Positions 36,425-44,974 of a stretch of DNA of 64,000 nucleotides are shown one piece after another. The DNA lies in contig DDLV01000121.1 of the NCBI GenBank assembly GCA_002340325.1, positions 1 through 64,000 of the forward strand, in the 5' to 3' direction. The translations under genes and the position numbers were made by a program. A model generated the notes under the pieces. It was given only the letters and a program-made list of their open reading frames with translations, did not search any database and was not told where the DNA came from. Position 1 is the stretch's first letter; the number at the start of each line of letters is the position of its first letter. The stretch is from Glaciecola sp. UBA2563 (GTDB taxonomy: Bacteria; Pseudomonadota; Gammaproteobacteria; Enterobacterales; Alteromonadaceae).

Positions 36425-37441
36425 ATGACGGTAAATATAGCGGTGCTTGCACAAAAAATAGGAGGCAGTTTACGCGGAGACCATAGTGTTGAAGTAGATA
36501 GCATTGCTAACTTGTCTAAAGCGATGCCGAATCAACTCTCATTTTTATCCAATAGTAAGTTCGCTGACGACCTGAAGTCGACACAAGCCGGCGTCGTCAT
36601 TGTTTCTGAAAAAGATGCTGAACAGTTTGAGGGAAACGCAATCATCCACGAAAACCCCTATCTTGGATACGCACTTGCTGCACAATTGCTAGACAATTCG
36701 CCGGTACAGTCCGCTGGTATTTCAGAGCTTGCCAGTGTCGATCCCAGCGCTATCATTGGAAATAATGCAAGCATAGCAGCAGGCGCTGTGATTTGTGCTG
36801 ATGCGAGTCTTGGAGACGACTGTGTCATTGGACCAAATGTCTTCATTGGAGAAGGTGCAGAACTTGGTCATCAGGTCAATGTAAAGGCTAACGCCTCAAT
36901 ACAACACCGCGTAGTTTTGGAAAACAAGGTGGTTATTCAGTCCGGTGCAGTCATAGGTGGTGATGGCTTTGGATATGCTAATGATAAAGGCCAATGGATA
37001 AAAATCCCGCAAACGGGGCGTGTAATCATTGGTGAAAATACAGAAATCGGAAATAACACGTGCATTGACAGAGGTGCATTGGACGATACCATCATTGGTA
37101 AGAACTGTATAATAGATAACTTGGTACACATTGCACACAACTGTGTTATTGGTGATCATTGTTGTATATGTGGAAGCGTTGGTATGGCGGGAAGCACAAC
37201 GTTGGGTAAACATGTCGTTATTGCTGGACACTGCGCAATCAACGGCCACATTACTATAGCCGACAACGTGCAAATTACTGGAAAGTCAATGGTTACTAAG
37301 AGTATTTTAGAATCCGGTGTTTATTCTTCTGGAATGCCTGCGATGGCAAATCGCGACTGGCAAAAAAACACGGTTAAACTGCGAAACATTGACAAACTAT
37401 ATGATCGTGTCAAACAACTCGAAAAGTCCAAAGAAAATTAG
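36425..37441 (+). CDS. lpxD: UDP-3-O-(3-hydroxyacyl)glucosamine N-acyltransferase
   Basis: Third step of lipid A synthesis. The N-terminal uridine-binding domain (LAQKIGGSLRGD to about residue 100) is followed by a left-handed beta helix of hexapeptide repeats and the catalytic-histidine region LVHIAHNCVIGDHCCICG. I start at ATG 36425 (338 residues), right after GGAGGAAAA; the longer frame from 36320 lacks support. lpxD normally sits with bamA, skp, fabZ and lpxA. Here it is alone between ettA and glyA, so a second copy may exist elsewhere. Confidence 0.94.
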   Translation: MTVNIAVLAQKIGGSLRGDHSVEVDSIANLSKAMPNQLSFLSNSKFADDLKSTQAGVVIVSEKDAEQFEGNAIIHENPYLGYALAAQLLDNSPVQSAGISELASVDPSAIIGNNASIAAGAVICADASLGDDCVIGPNVFIGEGAELGHQVNVKANASIQHRVVLENKVVIQSGAVIGGDGFGYANDKGQWIKIPQTGRVIIGENTEIGNNTCIDRGALDDTIIGKNCIIDNLVHIAHNCVIGDHCCICGSVGMAGSTTLGKHVVIAGHCAINGHITIADNVQITGKSMVTKSILESGVYSSGMPAMANRDWQKNTVKLRNIDKLYDRVKQLEKSKEN

Positions 37442-37456
37442 CGCGTGTTGAGGTAT

Positions 37457-37481
37457 TGACGCACGATGACTACTTGCGTCA
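37457..37481 (+). terminator. hairpin after lpxD
   Basis: TGACGCA and TGCGTCA form a seven-base stem around an 11-base loop, 16 bases after the lpxD stop. A short GTGTTTGTATGT follows, with no strong T tract. The remaining 215 bases up to glyA hold no gene; they presumably carry the glyA promoter, which I could not place reliably. Confidence 0.35.
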
Positions 37482-37697
37482 GTGTTTGTATGTAATTATT
37501 GACATAGGTTGCACAGCAGATGGTGTTGAATTAGTGCATATAATCATTTTCAACTATATACAAAAACACGTTTTCAGCTACAATAGCGCGCTCGCTGATA
37601 CAAGGTGAATAGATTAGTGTTTTTGCACTGTTCGTCTAAACCATTCTATTAATCTATATCGGTTACAATCGCCTCTCGGATTGGAAAAGGAGAAGAC

Positions 37698-38954
37698 ATG
37701 TTATCTAGCAAAATGACAATTGCTGAATTCGATCCTGAATTAGCGTCCGCAATGGACAAAGAAAAGCAAAGACAAGAGCATCATATAGAATTAATCGCCT
37801 CTGAAAATTACTGTAGCCCACGAGTGCTCGAGGCCCAAGGCTCTCAACTTACAAATAAGTATGCTGAAGGGTATCCCGGCAAACGCTATTACGGTGGGTG
37901 TGAACATGTTGATGTCGCCGAAGAACTGGCTATTGAGCGCGCAAAAAAACTGTTTAATTGCGATTATGCAAATGTACAGCCCCACTCTGGCTCACAGGCC
38001 AATACTGCCGTGTTTATGGCGCTTATAGACGCCAATGATACTGTTCTTGGTATGAGTTTGGCTGACGGTGGTCATCTAACTCATGGCTCACATGTCAACT
38101 TTTCTGGAAAAACATATAACGCCGTTCAATATGGTTTGCATCCTGAAACAGGGATTATTGATTATGATAATGTTGAGGCATTAGCGCTAGAGCACAAACC
38201 AAAGTTAATTATCGGCGGGTTTTCAGCGTATTCAGGCATTGTTGATTGGGCGCGATTCAGAGAAATCGCAGACAAAGTAGGCGCGTATATGTTAGTGGAC
38301 ATGGCGCATGTTGCAGGGCTTGTTGCAGCCGGTGTTTATCCCAGTCCTATTCCCCATGCGCATGTTGTTACGACAACGACGCACAAAACACTCGCTGGCC
38401 CTAGAGGAGGTTTAATTATCTCTGCATGCGGTGATGAAACGTTATACAAAAAATTTAATAGTGCAGTGTTCCCAGGTAATCAAGGCGGGCCGCTCTGTCA
38501 CGTTGTGGCAGCAAAGGCTGTTGCATTTAAAGAAGCACTGTCAGATGATTTCAAAACGTATCAAGCACAGGTGCTTAAAAATGCCAAAGCAATGGTTTCC
38601 ATTGTTCAAGAGCGCGGTTATAAAGTGGTCTCAAACGGGACAGAAAATCACTTGTTCTTACTTGACCTTATTGATAAAGACATTACTGGTAAAGACGCAG
38701 ATGCTGCACTGGGAAGTGCTAACATAACGGTAAACAAAAACTCTGTGCCAAATGATCCTCGTTCTCCGTTCGTTACCAGTGGGTTGAGGATTGGAACGCC
38801 TGCCATTACGACTAGAGGGTTTAAAGAAACTGAAGCAAAACTCGTTGCAAGCTGGATATGTGATATCTTAGACAACATGGGTGACCAGAATGTCATCGAG
38901 AGAGTCAAAGACGAAGTTGTGAAGTTGTGCTCATCTTATCCGGTATATGCATAA
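37698..38954 (+). CDS. glyA: serine hydroxymethyltransferase
   Basis: PLP enzyme interconverting serine and glycine with tetrahydrofolate. The 418-residue protein has LIASENYCSPRVLEAQGS, KRYYGGCEHVDVAE, the PLP-lysine block TTTTHKTLAGPRGG and SPFVTSGLRIGTPAITTRG. AAGGAG lies just before the ATG. It forms a single-gene unit closed by a strong terminator. Gly/Ser metabolism links it to serB at 29 kb, although they are not adjacent. Confidence 0.98.
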   Translation: MLSSKMTIAEFDPELASAMDKEKQRQEHHIELIASENYCSPRVLEAQGSQLTNKYAEGYPGKRYYGGCEHVDVAEELAIERAKKLFNCDYANVQPHSGSQANTAVFMALIDANDTVLGMSLADGGHLTHGSHVNFSGKTYNAVQYGLHPETGIIDYDNVEALALEHKPKLIIGGFSAYSGIVDWARFREIADKVGAYMLVDMAHVAGLVAAGVYPSPIPHAHVVTTTTHKTLAGPRGGLIISACGDETLYKKFNSAVFPGNQGGPLCHVVAAKAVAFKEALSDDFKTYQAQVLKNAKAMVSIVQERGYKVVSNGTENHLFLLDLIDKDITGKDADAALGSANITVNKNSVPNDPRSPFVTSGLRIGTPAITTRGFKETEAKLVASWICDILDNMGDQNVIERVKDEVVKLCSSYPVYA

Positions 38955-38970
38955 TCATATAATTTTTCGA

Positions 38971-39004
38971 AAAAGCCGGATTTATCCGGCTTTTCAGTTT
39001 TTTT
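38971..39004 (+). terminator. intrinsic terminator of glyA
   Basis: AAAAGCCGGA (38971-38980) pairs with TCCGGCTTTT (38985-38994) over a four-base loop and is followed by CAG and a run of seven T. It sits 16 bases after the glyA stop and separates it from nrdR. Confidence 0.9.
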
Positions 39005-39075
39005 AACATTACTGCTTCATTACTACTTTGTGGGAACAGTTATAATCATGAAAAAACGTCCAAAGTGAATAACCG

Positions 39076-39531
39076 ATGTTTTGTCCTTTCTGTGGAAATT
39101 TAGAGACTAAGGTCATCGATTCAAGACTGGTTGCAGATGGCGCTCAAGTCAGGCGCAGGCGCCAGTGTTCCGTTTGCAGTGAGCGTTTTACTACTTTTGA
39201 AGCCGCCGAGCTGGTTATGCCTCATGTGGTAAAGAGTGATAATACAAGAGAGCCTTTCAACGAGGAAAAACTGCGATCAGGCATTCAGCGGGCTTTGGAA
39301 AAAAGGCCGGTGTCAACAGAATCGGTAGAGAAAAGTATCGATAAGATAAAATCCGGTTTACGAGCGACTGGCGAACGAGAAGTTCGCAGCGAATTAGTTG
39401 GCGAATTGATAATGGAGCAACTTAAGAAATTAGACAAAGTCGCTTATATACGCTTTGCCTCTGTCTATCGCGCGTTTGAAGATGTTAAAGATTTCGGTGA
39501 AGAAATAGCGCGATTAGGTGACGAAGATTGA
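39076..39531 (+). CDS. nrdR: transcriptional repressor NrdR
   Basis: Zinc-ribbon and ATP-cone repressor of ribonucleotide reductase genes. The zinc ribbon has CPFCGNLETKVIDSR and RRRRQCSVCSERFTTFE; the ATP-cone runs from about residue 47 to 137. Length is 151. It begins the unit nrdR-ribD-ribE-ribBA-ribH-nusB-thiL-pgpA, in which most neighbours overlap or are a few bases apart. It overlaps ribD by TTGA. Confidence 0.97.
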   Translation: MFCPFCGNLETKVIDSRLVADGAQVRRRRQCSVCSERFTTFEAAELVMPHVVKSDNTREPFNEEKLRSGIQRALEKRPVSTESVEKSIDKIKSGLRATGEREVRSELVGELIMEQLKKLDKVAYIRFASVYRAFEDVKDFGEEIARLGDED

Positions 39532-40640
39532 ACGCGACGGATATAAACGGCTTTATGGCAAGAGCAATAAGGCTGGCTAGCCAAGGGCAATATTCCACGA
39601 CGCCTAATCCCAATGTCGGCTGTGTCATTGTAGATAGTAATAACAAGGTTGTAGGGGAGGGCTACCACCATCGCGCTGGTGACGCTCATGCCGAAATTAA
39701 TGCGCTGACACAAGCGGGTGAAAAAGCAAAACAAGCCACGGTATTTGTCACACTTGAACCTTGTGCGCATTATGGAAAGACCGGACCTTGTGCAGAAGCA
39801 TTAGTAGCCGCTGGCGTGAAACGCGTCATTATTGCCAACGAGGACCCGAACCCGTTAGTAGCTGGTAAAGGTATCGATATACTTAAAAAAGCTGGCATAG
39901 ATGTATCATGCGGGATATTGAAGGCTGCAGCTGAAAAGTTAAACATTGGTTTCTTCAAACGCATGCGTCATAAAGTGCCCCATGTAACGGTTAAACTAGC
40001 TGCCAGCTTGGATGCAAAAACGGCGCTAGCAAACGGTCAGAGTCAGTGGATAACCAGCCCTCAGTCTCGCGTAGATGTGCATGTAGAACGCGCCCGGCAT
40101 TGTGCGATTTTAACAGGCGCAGATACCGTTCTTGTAGATAATCCGCAGATGACAGTTCGACTCGACGTTGAACATAAAGCAATTGCCCAGCAATATCATA
40201 AAAGGGCAAAACCGATACTTCGTGTCGTGGTTGACGGTAAAAACCGGTTAACGGGAAAGGAGCGTTTCTTTGATGATTCGGCTTCAGTCTTAGTTCTGAA
40301 TTCTGCTCAAAACGAGCGTCTGCCTGAGAATATAGAACAGTGGCAAATTCGCAAGAATAACGAATTTATTGACTTGAAAGCCGCACTAAAACGGCTCGCG
40401 ACCGAAAAGCAAGTGAATAATCTATGGGTTGAATCAGGCGGCAATCTATCTGGAGCATTTGTCCAACAGCACCTGCTCGATACATTGATCCTGTATCAAG
40501 CGCCGGTGTTTCTTGGTGATAAGGGTCGAGATTTACTTATCATGGATGAACTGAAGCAGCTAGAAAGTGTGAGTCGAGCGCAACTTATAAAGCAAAGCAG
40601 AATAGGGCCGGACATAAAACTTGAATTGGGATTTACGTAA
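39528..40640 (+). CDS. ribD: bifunctional riboflavin deaminase/reductase RibD
   Basis: Second and third steps of riboflavin synthesis. The N-terminal deaminase has the zinc ligands in AGDAHAEINAL and PCAHYGKTGPCAEAL; the C-terminal reductase starts near VTVKLAASLDAKTAL and has LWVESGGNLSGAF. Length is 370. The start is TTG in the TTGA overlap with nrdR, so translation is probably coupled. The end overlaps ribE by one base. Confidence 0.96.
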   Translation: MNATDINGFMARAIRLASQGQYSTTPNPNVGCVIVDSNNKVVGEGYHHRAGDAHAEINALTQAGEKAKQATVFVTLEPCAHYGKTGPCAEALVAAGVKRVIIANEDPNPLVAGKGIDILKKAGIDVSCGILKAAAEKLNIGFFKRMRHKVPHVTVKLAASLDAKTALANGQSQWITSPQSRVDVHVERARHCAILTGADTVLVDNPQMTVRLDVEHKAIAQQYHKRAKPILRVVVDGKNRLTGKERFFDDSASVLVLNSAQNERLPENIEQWQIRKNNEFIDLKAALKRLATEKQVNNLWVESGGNLSGAFVQQHLLDTLILYQAPVFLGDKGRDLLIMDELKQLESVSRAQLIKQSRIGPDIKLELGFT

Positions 40641-41320
40641 TGTTCACTGGAATAATAGAAGCAAAAGGCAAGATTAAATCACTTACTAATAGCGGCACTG
40701 ATATACGTTTGGTCGTGGAAACGCAAAATCTAGATATGACGGATGTCCATTTGGGAGATAGTATCGCGACAAATGGTGTTTGTTTAACAGTGGTCGAATA
40801 TGGTAATGACTACTATGCGGCGGATGTTTCGCAAGAGACCATTAAGTTGACGGGGTTCAAACATTACGGAGTGGGTAATTCCGTTAATTTAGAAAAGGCG
40901 ATGCGCGCGGATAGCCGATTTGGCGGACACATTGTGTCGGGGCATGTTGATGGATTGGGCACGGTAAAGGCGATTAATAAACATACAAACTACGTGGAAA
41001 TCTGGGTTGAAGCGCCTACTAGTCTATTAAAATACATTGCGCATAAGGGCTCTATAACGGTTGATGGTGTTAGTTTAACGGTTAATGAAGTTAAAGACAG
41101 TGAGTTTATGCTTTGGTTGATTCCACATACATTGCAAGAAACCATAATAGGTAGTTACAAAGTAGGGACAGAAGTCAATCTTGAAGTCGACCTTATTGCA
41201 AGGTATCTGGAACGACTGATTTTAGGTAGTCATCAATATGACAATACCGAAAAAAATTCACAAAAAGACTCAAATATAGACATGACTTTTTTAGCTGAAA
41301 ATGGCTATTTAAAAAAGTAG
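40640..41320 (+). CDS. ribE: riboflavin synthase alpha subunit
   Basis: Dismutates two 6,7-dimethyl-8-ribityllumazine molecules to riboflavin. The family duplication is visible: MFTGIIEAKGKI at the N-terminus with NGVCLTV, and GGHIVSGHVDG starting the second barrel with DGVSLTVNEV. The 226-residue length includes a slightly long, polar C-terminus (about residues 198-226). It shares one base with the ribD stop. The same gene is called ribC in some species. Confidence 0.95.
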   Translation: MFTGIIEAKGKIKSLTNSGTDIRLVVETQNLDMTDVHLGDSIATNGVCLTVVEYGNDYYAADVSQETIKLTGFKHYGVGNSVNLEKAMRADSRFGGHIVSGHVDGLGTVKAINKHTNYVEIWVEAPTSLLKYIAHKGSITVDGVSLTVNEVKDSEFMLWLIPHTLQETIIGSYKVGTEVNLEVDLIARYLERLILGSHQYDNTEKNSQKDSNIDMTFLAENGYLKK

Positions 41321-41329
41321 GCAAAACAA

Positions 41330-42427
41330 ATGGCATTAAATACAACAGCTGAAATTATAGAAGACATCAAGAAAGGTAAGATGGTTATCTTGATGGATGA
41401 TGAAGACAGAGAGAACGAAGGCGACTTGATCATGGCGGCGGAACACGTAACGCCACAAGCAATCAATTTTATGGTGACACATGCAAGAGGTTTAGTATGT
41501 TTGCCGATGACGCAATCAAGAGCTGAAGCATTGGCATTACCCATGATGGTCGACAATAACGGAGCACAGTATTCAACTAACTTTACCGTCTCCATAGAAG
41601 CCGCTCAAGGGGTTACTACCGGGATTTCTGCGGCAGATAGAGCCACTACAATTTTAGCAGCCGTTGCACATAATGCGACGGCGGAAGATATTGTGCAGCC
41701 AGGACATATATTCCCACTAGTCGCAAAGGAAGGTGGCGTTCTTAACAGAGCTGGCCACACTGAAGCGGGCGTCGATCTTGCCAGAATCGCAGGATGTGAA
41801 CCCGCGTCGGTAATTGTCGAAATACTTAATGAAGACGGCACGATGGCAAGACGGCCTGAATTGGAAGCATTCGCAGAAAAACACGATTTAAAGATTGGCA
41901 CCATTGCCGATCTTATTGAGTACAGAAACTTAAATGAAACGACCATTGAAAAAGTGGCTACGTGTCAACTGCCGACAACATATGGAGAATTTGAACTTAT
42001 CACTTACAAGGATGTAATCGATAACCAAACGCACTTTGTCTTAAAAAAAGGTGACATTGATCCTAATGTTCCAACCTTGGTTAGAGTGCATTTGCACAAT
42101 ACTTTCAGTGATCTTTTAGGATCTACAAGGGCAATAAACCGCTCAATGTCTCTCCAATCAGCAATGCAAAAAATAAACGACCAAGGCGGCATCTTGATCA
42201 TACTTGGCAAAGAGGAAGACCTACTTTCTCAGGTCAAACAATTCGAATCTGAAGATTTGGGAACATGCACTCGCGCAAAAACCTGGCAAGGAAGTTCACG
42301 TACCGTCGGTGTTGGGAGTCAAATATTGGCATCACTTGGCGTGAAAAAAATGCGTTTGCTAAGTAAGCCCGTCAAGTATTCAGCGCTTTCCGGCTTTGGC
42401 CTTGAAGTCATCGAGTACGTAAACTAA
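41330..42427 (+). CDS. ribBA: DHBP synthase with degenerate GTP cyclohydrolase II domain (RibBA/RibBX type)
   Basis: The N-terminal domain (about 1-205) is an intact 3,4-dihydroxy-2-butanone 4-phosphate synthase: MDDEDRENEGDLIMAAE, RAGHTEAGVDLARIAG. The C-terminal domain (about 210-365) has the RibA fold, but where GTP cyclohydrolase II carries its three zinc cysteines (VHSEC, then RCDCG) this protein has VRVHLHNTFSDLLGSTRA with none. It should therefore make DHBP but not open GTP. Such hybrids with an inactive RibA part are known in proteobacteria. A separate ribA is expected elsewhere. Confidence 0.93.
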   Translation: MALNTTAEIIEDIKKGKMVILMDDEDRENEGDLIMAAEHVTPQAINFMVTHARGLVCLPMTQSRAEALALPMMVDNNGAQYSTNFTVSIEAAQGVTTGISAADRATTILAAVAHNATAEDIVQPGHIFPLVAKEGGVLNRAGHTEAGVDLARIAGCEPASVIVEILNEDGTMARRPELEAFAEKHDLKIGTIADLIEYRNLNETTIEKVATCQLPTTYGEFELITYKDVIDNQTHFVLKKGDIDPNVPTLVRVHLHNTFSDLLGSTRAINRSMSLQSAMQKINDQGGILIILGKEEDLLSQVKQFESEDLGTCTRAKTWQGSSRTVGVGSQILASLGVKKMRLLSKPVKYSALSGFGLEVIEYVN

Positions 42428-42550
42428 GGCGTGATGTTTATTTAAATTAGTTGTAAGCGATGGCAACGACATTACTGGCGACAATTAATTGCGGCTTTAT
42501 TAACTCTGTCTGTGATATACTTCGCGCCGTTTTTATCTGGAGCAAATAAC

Positions 42551-43027
42551 ATGAAAATTATCGAAGGAAACATCAGAGCAACGGGGAAAAAATTTGTCGT
42601 TGTGGTCGCGCGATTTAATAGTTTTGTTGTTGAGAGTCTTCTCGATGGTGCGCTTGATACTCTAGAGCGTCACGGCGAAGTCAACCCAGATGATATTACC
42701 GTTGTGCGGGTGCCTGGCGCTTATGAATTACCGGTAGTGACAAAAAAGCTAGTAGCTTCGGGTAAGTTCGATGCTGTGGTCGCGCTCGGCGCCGTGATTA
42801 GAGGTGGTACACCACACTTTGACTTTGTTGCCGGCGAATGCAACAAGGGCTTGGCTCAAGTGGCAATGGACAGCATCATCCCTGTTTCTTTTGGGGTAAT
42901 TACAACAGATAGTATTGAACAGGCGATAGAACGTTCCGGCACGAAAGCAGGCAATAAAGGAGCAGAAGCAGCGCATTCAGCATTGGAAATGGTGAATGTT
43001 ATGGCAGCTATCGACGAGGCGCTTTAA
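42551..43027 (+). CDS. ribH: 6,7-dimethyl-8-ribityllumazine synthase
   Basis: Condenses the RibD product with DHBP. The 158-residue protein has ARFNSFVVESLLDGAL, GAYELPVVTKK, GAVIRGGTPHFDFVAGE and GNKGAEAAHSALEM, all typical. I start at ATG 42551, eight bases after GGAG, rather than 13 codons upstream. A 123-base gap after ribBA separates it from the upstream genes. No FMN riboswitch was recognised in that gap. Confidence 0.96.
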   Translation: MKIIEGNIRATGKKFVVVVARFNSFVVESLLDGALDTLERHGEVNPDDITVVRVPGAYELPVVTKKLVASGKFDAVVALGAVIRGGTPHFDFVAGECNKGLAQVAMDSIIPVSFGVITTDSIEQAIERSGTKAGNKGAEAAHSALEMVNVMAAIDEAL

Positions 43028-43447
43028 TTGAAACCGAGTTTTCGACAAAAAGCGCGCAGACTTGCGCTGCAAGGTCTCTATTCCTGGGGTATGACGGGCA
43101 ACGATATCAAACAAATCGAGCTCGATTTAGCCACTAGCAATAAGATGAACGAAGTTGACACTGAATATTTTCAGGCGCTTCTTCAAATAACAAACGACAT
43201 AGACACTGTAGATACAGCAATAAAGCCATACCTAGGACGCCTCCCAGAAGAGCTTGACCCCATCGAAAAGGCAATTCTACGCATTGCTACGTACGAGCTG
43301 TTAGAAAGAGTAGATGTGCCTTTTAAGGTTGTTATTAATGAAGCGATTGAACTTGCCAAGACCTTTGGTGCCGAAGAAAGTCATAGGTTCATAAATGGGG
43401 CATTGGACAAAGCAGTAAAAACGCTCCGTAAACACGAAAGACAATAA
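43028..43447 (+). CDS. nusB: transcription antitermination factor NusB
   Basis: RNA-binding antitermination and rRNA-maturation factor. The 139-residue protein has KARRLALQGLYSW, LDPIEKAILRIATYELL and PFKVVINEAIELAKTFG. The start is TTG immediately after the ribH stop, so translation may depend on ribH. It overlaps thiL by one base. ribH-nusB-thiL is a widespread order. Confidence 0.96.
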   Translation: MKPSFRQKARRLALQGLYSWGMTGNDIKQIELDLATSNKMNEVDTEYFQALLQITNDIDTVDTAIKPYLGRLPEELDPIEKAILRIATYELLERVDVPFKVVINEAIELAKTFGAEESHRFINGALDKAVKTLRKHERQ

Positions 43448-44421
43448 TGTTGAACGAATTCAGCGTAATAAGAAATTTTTTTTCGAAATCTCAGTTTAGG
43501 CGAAAAGATGTAATGCTGGGAATTGGAGATGATGCCGCCGTTACAATGGTACCGGCAGGGCAATATTTAGTTACCACAACGGACACTTTGCTTGAAGGCG
43601 TTCATTTCAAACAAGGCACTGATCCCTCGGCCATTGCGCATAAATCAATCGCTACCAATCTGAGTGATTTGTCAGCAATGGGTGCTGAACCGTCTTGGAT
43701 TAACCTGTCCTTGTCAATACCATCGGCTGACGAAGAATGGTTAGAAACCTTCAGTGGTAAAGTGCATGAATTGTGTGAATATTATTCTATTCAACTCATT
43801 GGTGGAGACACTGTAAAAGGTAATCTTGCCGTCACTATCACTGCGCAAGGGTTTGTGCCTCCGGATAGTTACTTAGTGCGAAATGGCGCAAAAAAGAATG
43901 ATTGGATTTTTGTTACTGGCACATTGGGAGATGCTGCTGCAGGTCTAGCTATTTTAAATGATGAACTTGCATGCGCGACAAATAGTAACCGACTGTATCT
44001 TACTGAACGACATCATTACCCATCTCCGAGAGTGCTTGCAGGGACAGCGCTGAGAAGAATGGCATCGTCTTGTCTGGATGTATCTGATGGTCTATTACAA
44101 GATTTGCAGCATATTCTTGAGGCATCTAATGTTGGCGCAGTCGTCAACCTTGATGAATTACCTGTATCAAAGGCCTTGGGAGAAACGGTAAGTGAATTAG
44201 AACGTGCGCTTGAGCTTGCATGCTATGGCGGTGACGATTACGAATTGCTATTCACAGTACCTGAAGAGCATCGAGTAAGTGTAGAAAGTGCGATGTCCAG
44301 TTACAACATTCAATGCACGCGTATTGGTCAAATAACAGGTGCCACAAATAAAATGGAATTGAGGCTTCGAGGGCAAAGCTATAGATTTGACGAAGTAAAC
44401 AAAGGCTATAAACACTTTTAA
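43447..44421 (+). CDS. thiL: thiamine-monophosphate kinase
   Basis: Makes thiamine diphosphate from thiamine monophosphate. The 324-residue protein has GIGDDAAV, TTDTLLEGVHF, NLSDLSAMGAEPSWINLSL and DVSDGLLQDLQHI, the ThiL/PurM-like magnesium and ATP motifs. Its ATG overlaps the nusB stop by one base. pgpA follows after 27 bases. Confidence 0.96.
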   Translation: MLNEFSVIRNFFSKSQFRRKDVMLGIGDDAAVTMVPAGQYLVTTTDTLLEGVHFKQGTDPSAIAHKSIATNLSDLSAMGAEPSWINLSLSIPSADEEWLETFSGKVHELCEYYSIQLIGGDTVKGNLAVTITAQGFVPPDSYLVRNGAKKNDWIFVTGTLGDAAAGLAILNDELACATNSNRLYLTERHHYPSPRVLAGTALRRMASSCLDVSDGLLQDLQHILEASNVGAVVNLDELPVSKALGETVSELERALELACYGGDDYELLFTVPEEHRVSVESAMSSYNIQCTRIGQITGATNKMELRLRGQSYRFDEVNKGYKHF

Positions 44422-44448
44422 ATAAGTACCCGCAAGACGCTAAAGCAC

Positions 44449-44940
44449 ATGCAAAAACATCTTAGACAAAAAGTTTCACTATTGAACGTCCAGCATTTCG
44501 CGGCTTTGGGTTTTGGCTCAGGATTATCGCCCATTATGCCCGGCACCATGGGTACCATAGTCGCTTTGCCTATTGTTTGGGCTATGTCGTTTACCCCTTG
44601 GTATATCTACATTGCCATCGTTGTATTGGCATTCGTTATTGGTGTAAAAGTCTGTCAAACTACCTCTGATGCACTGCAGTTGCATGACCATGGTGGTATC
44701 GTTTGGGATGAAATCGTTGGGCTTATGGTAGCTTTCATTTTTGTCCCGTTTACCTGGTTTACTGCTCTGCTTGGCTTCTTACTATTTAGGTTGTTTGATA
44801 TCGCTAAGCCTTGGCCAATAGGTAGCATCGATAAACGTGTTCATGGTGGATTCGGTATCATGATTGATGACATTATAGCGGGTGCTATTACGTGTGTTTT
44901 ATTGCACATTGCGTACCCCTATATTTATTCATATCTTTAG
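44449..44940 (+). CDS. pgpA: phosphatidylglycerophosphatase A
   Basis: Inner-membrane phosphatase that makes phosphatidylglycerol. The 163-residue protein has GFGSGLSPIMPGTMGT, DHGGIVWDEIVGLMVAF with the metal-binding acidic residues, and RLFDIAKPWPIGSID, plus several membrane helices. It closes the rib-nusB-thiL unit, 34 bases from the end of convergent dxs. Confidence 0.95.
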   Translation: MQKHLRQKVSLLNVQHFAALGFGSGLSPIMPGTMGTIVALPIVWAMSFTPWYIYIAIVVLAFVIGVKVCQTTSDALQLHDHGGIVWDEIVGLMVAFIFVPFTWFTALLGFLLFRLFDIAKPWPIGSIDKRVHGGFGIMIDDIIAGAITCVLLHIAYPYIYSYL

Positions 44941-44974
44941 GGGCTGTTAACCTAGTTAGTGCTTTATCGTTTCG

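Noticed and set aside
37499..37690. Definite glyA promoter or PurR-type operator
   Set aside because: Several TTGACA-like and TACAAT-like hexamers occur but none pair at a proper distance, and no clear operator palindrome was found.
42428..42550. FMN riboswitch before ribH
   Set aside because: The gap lacks the conserved RFN-element blocks; only a normal ribosome-binding site is seen.
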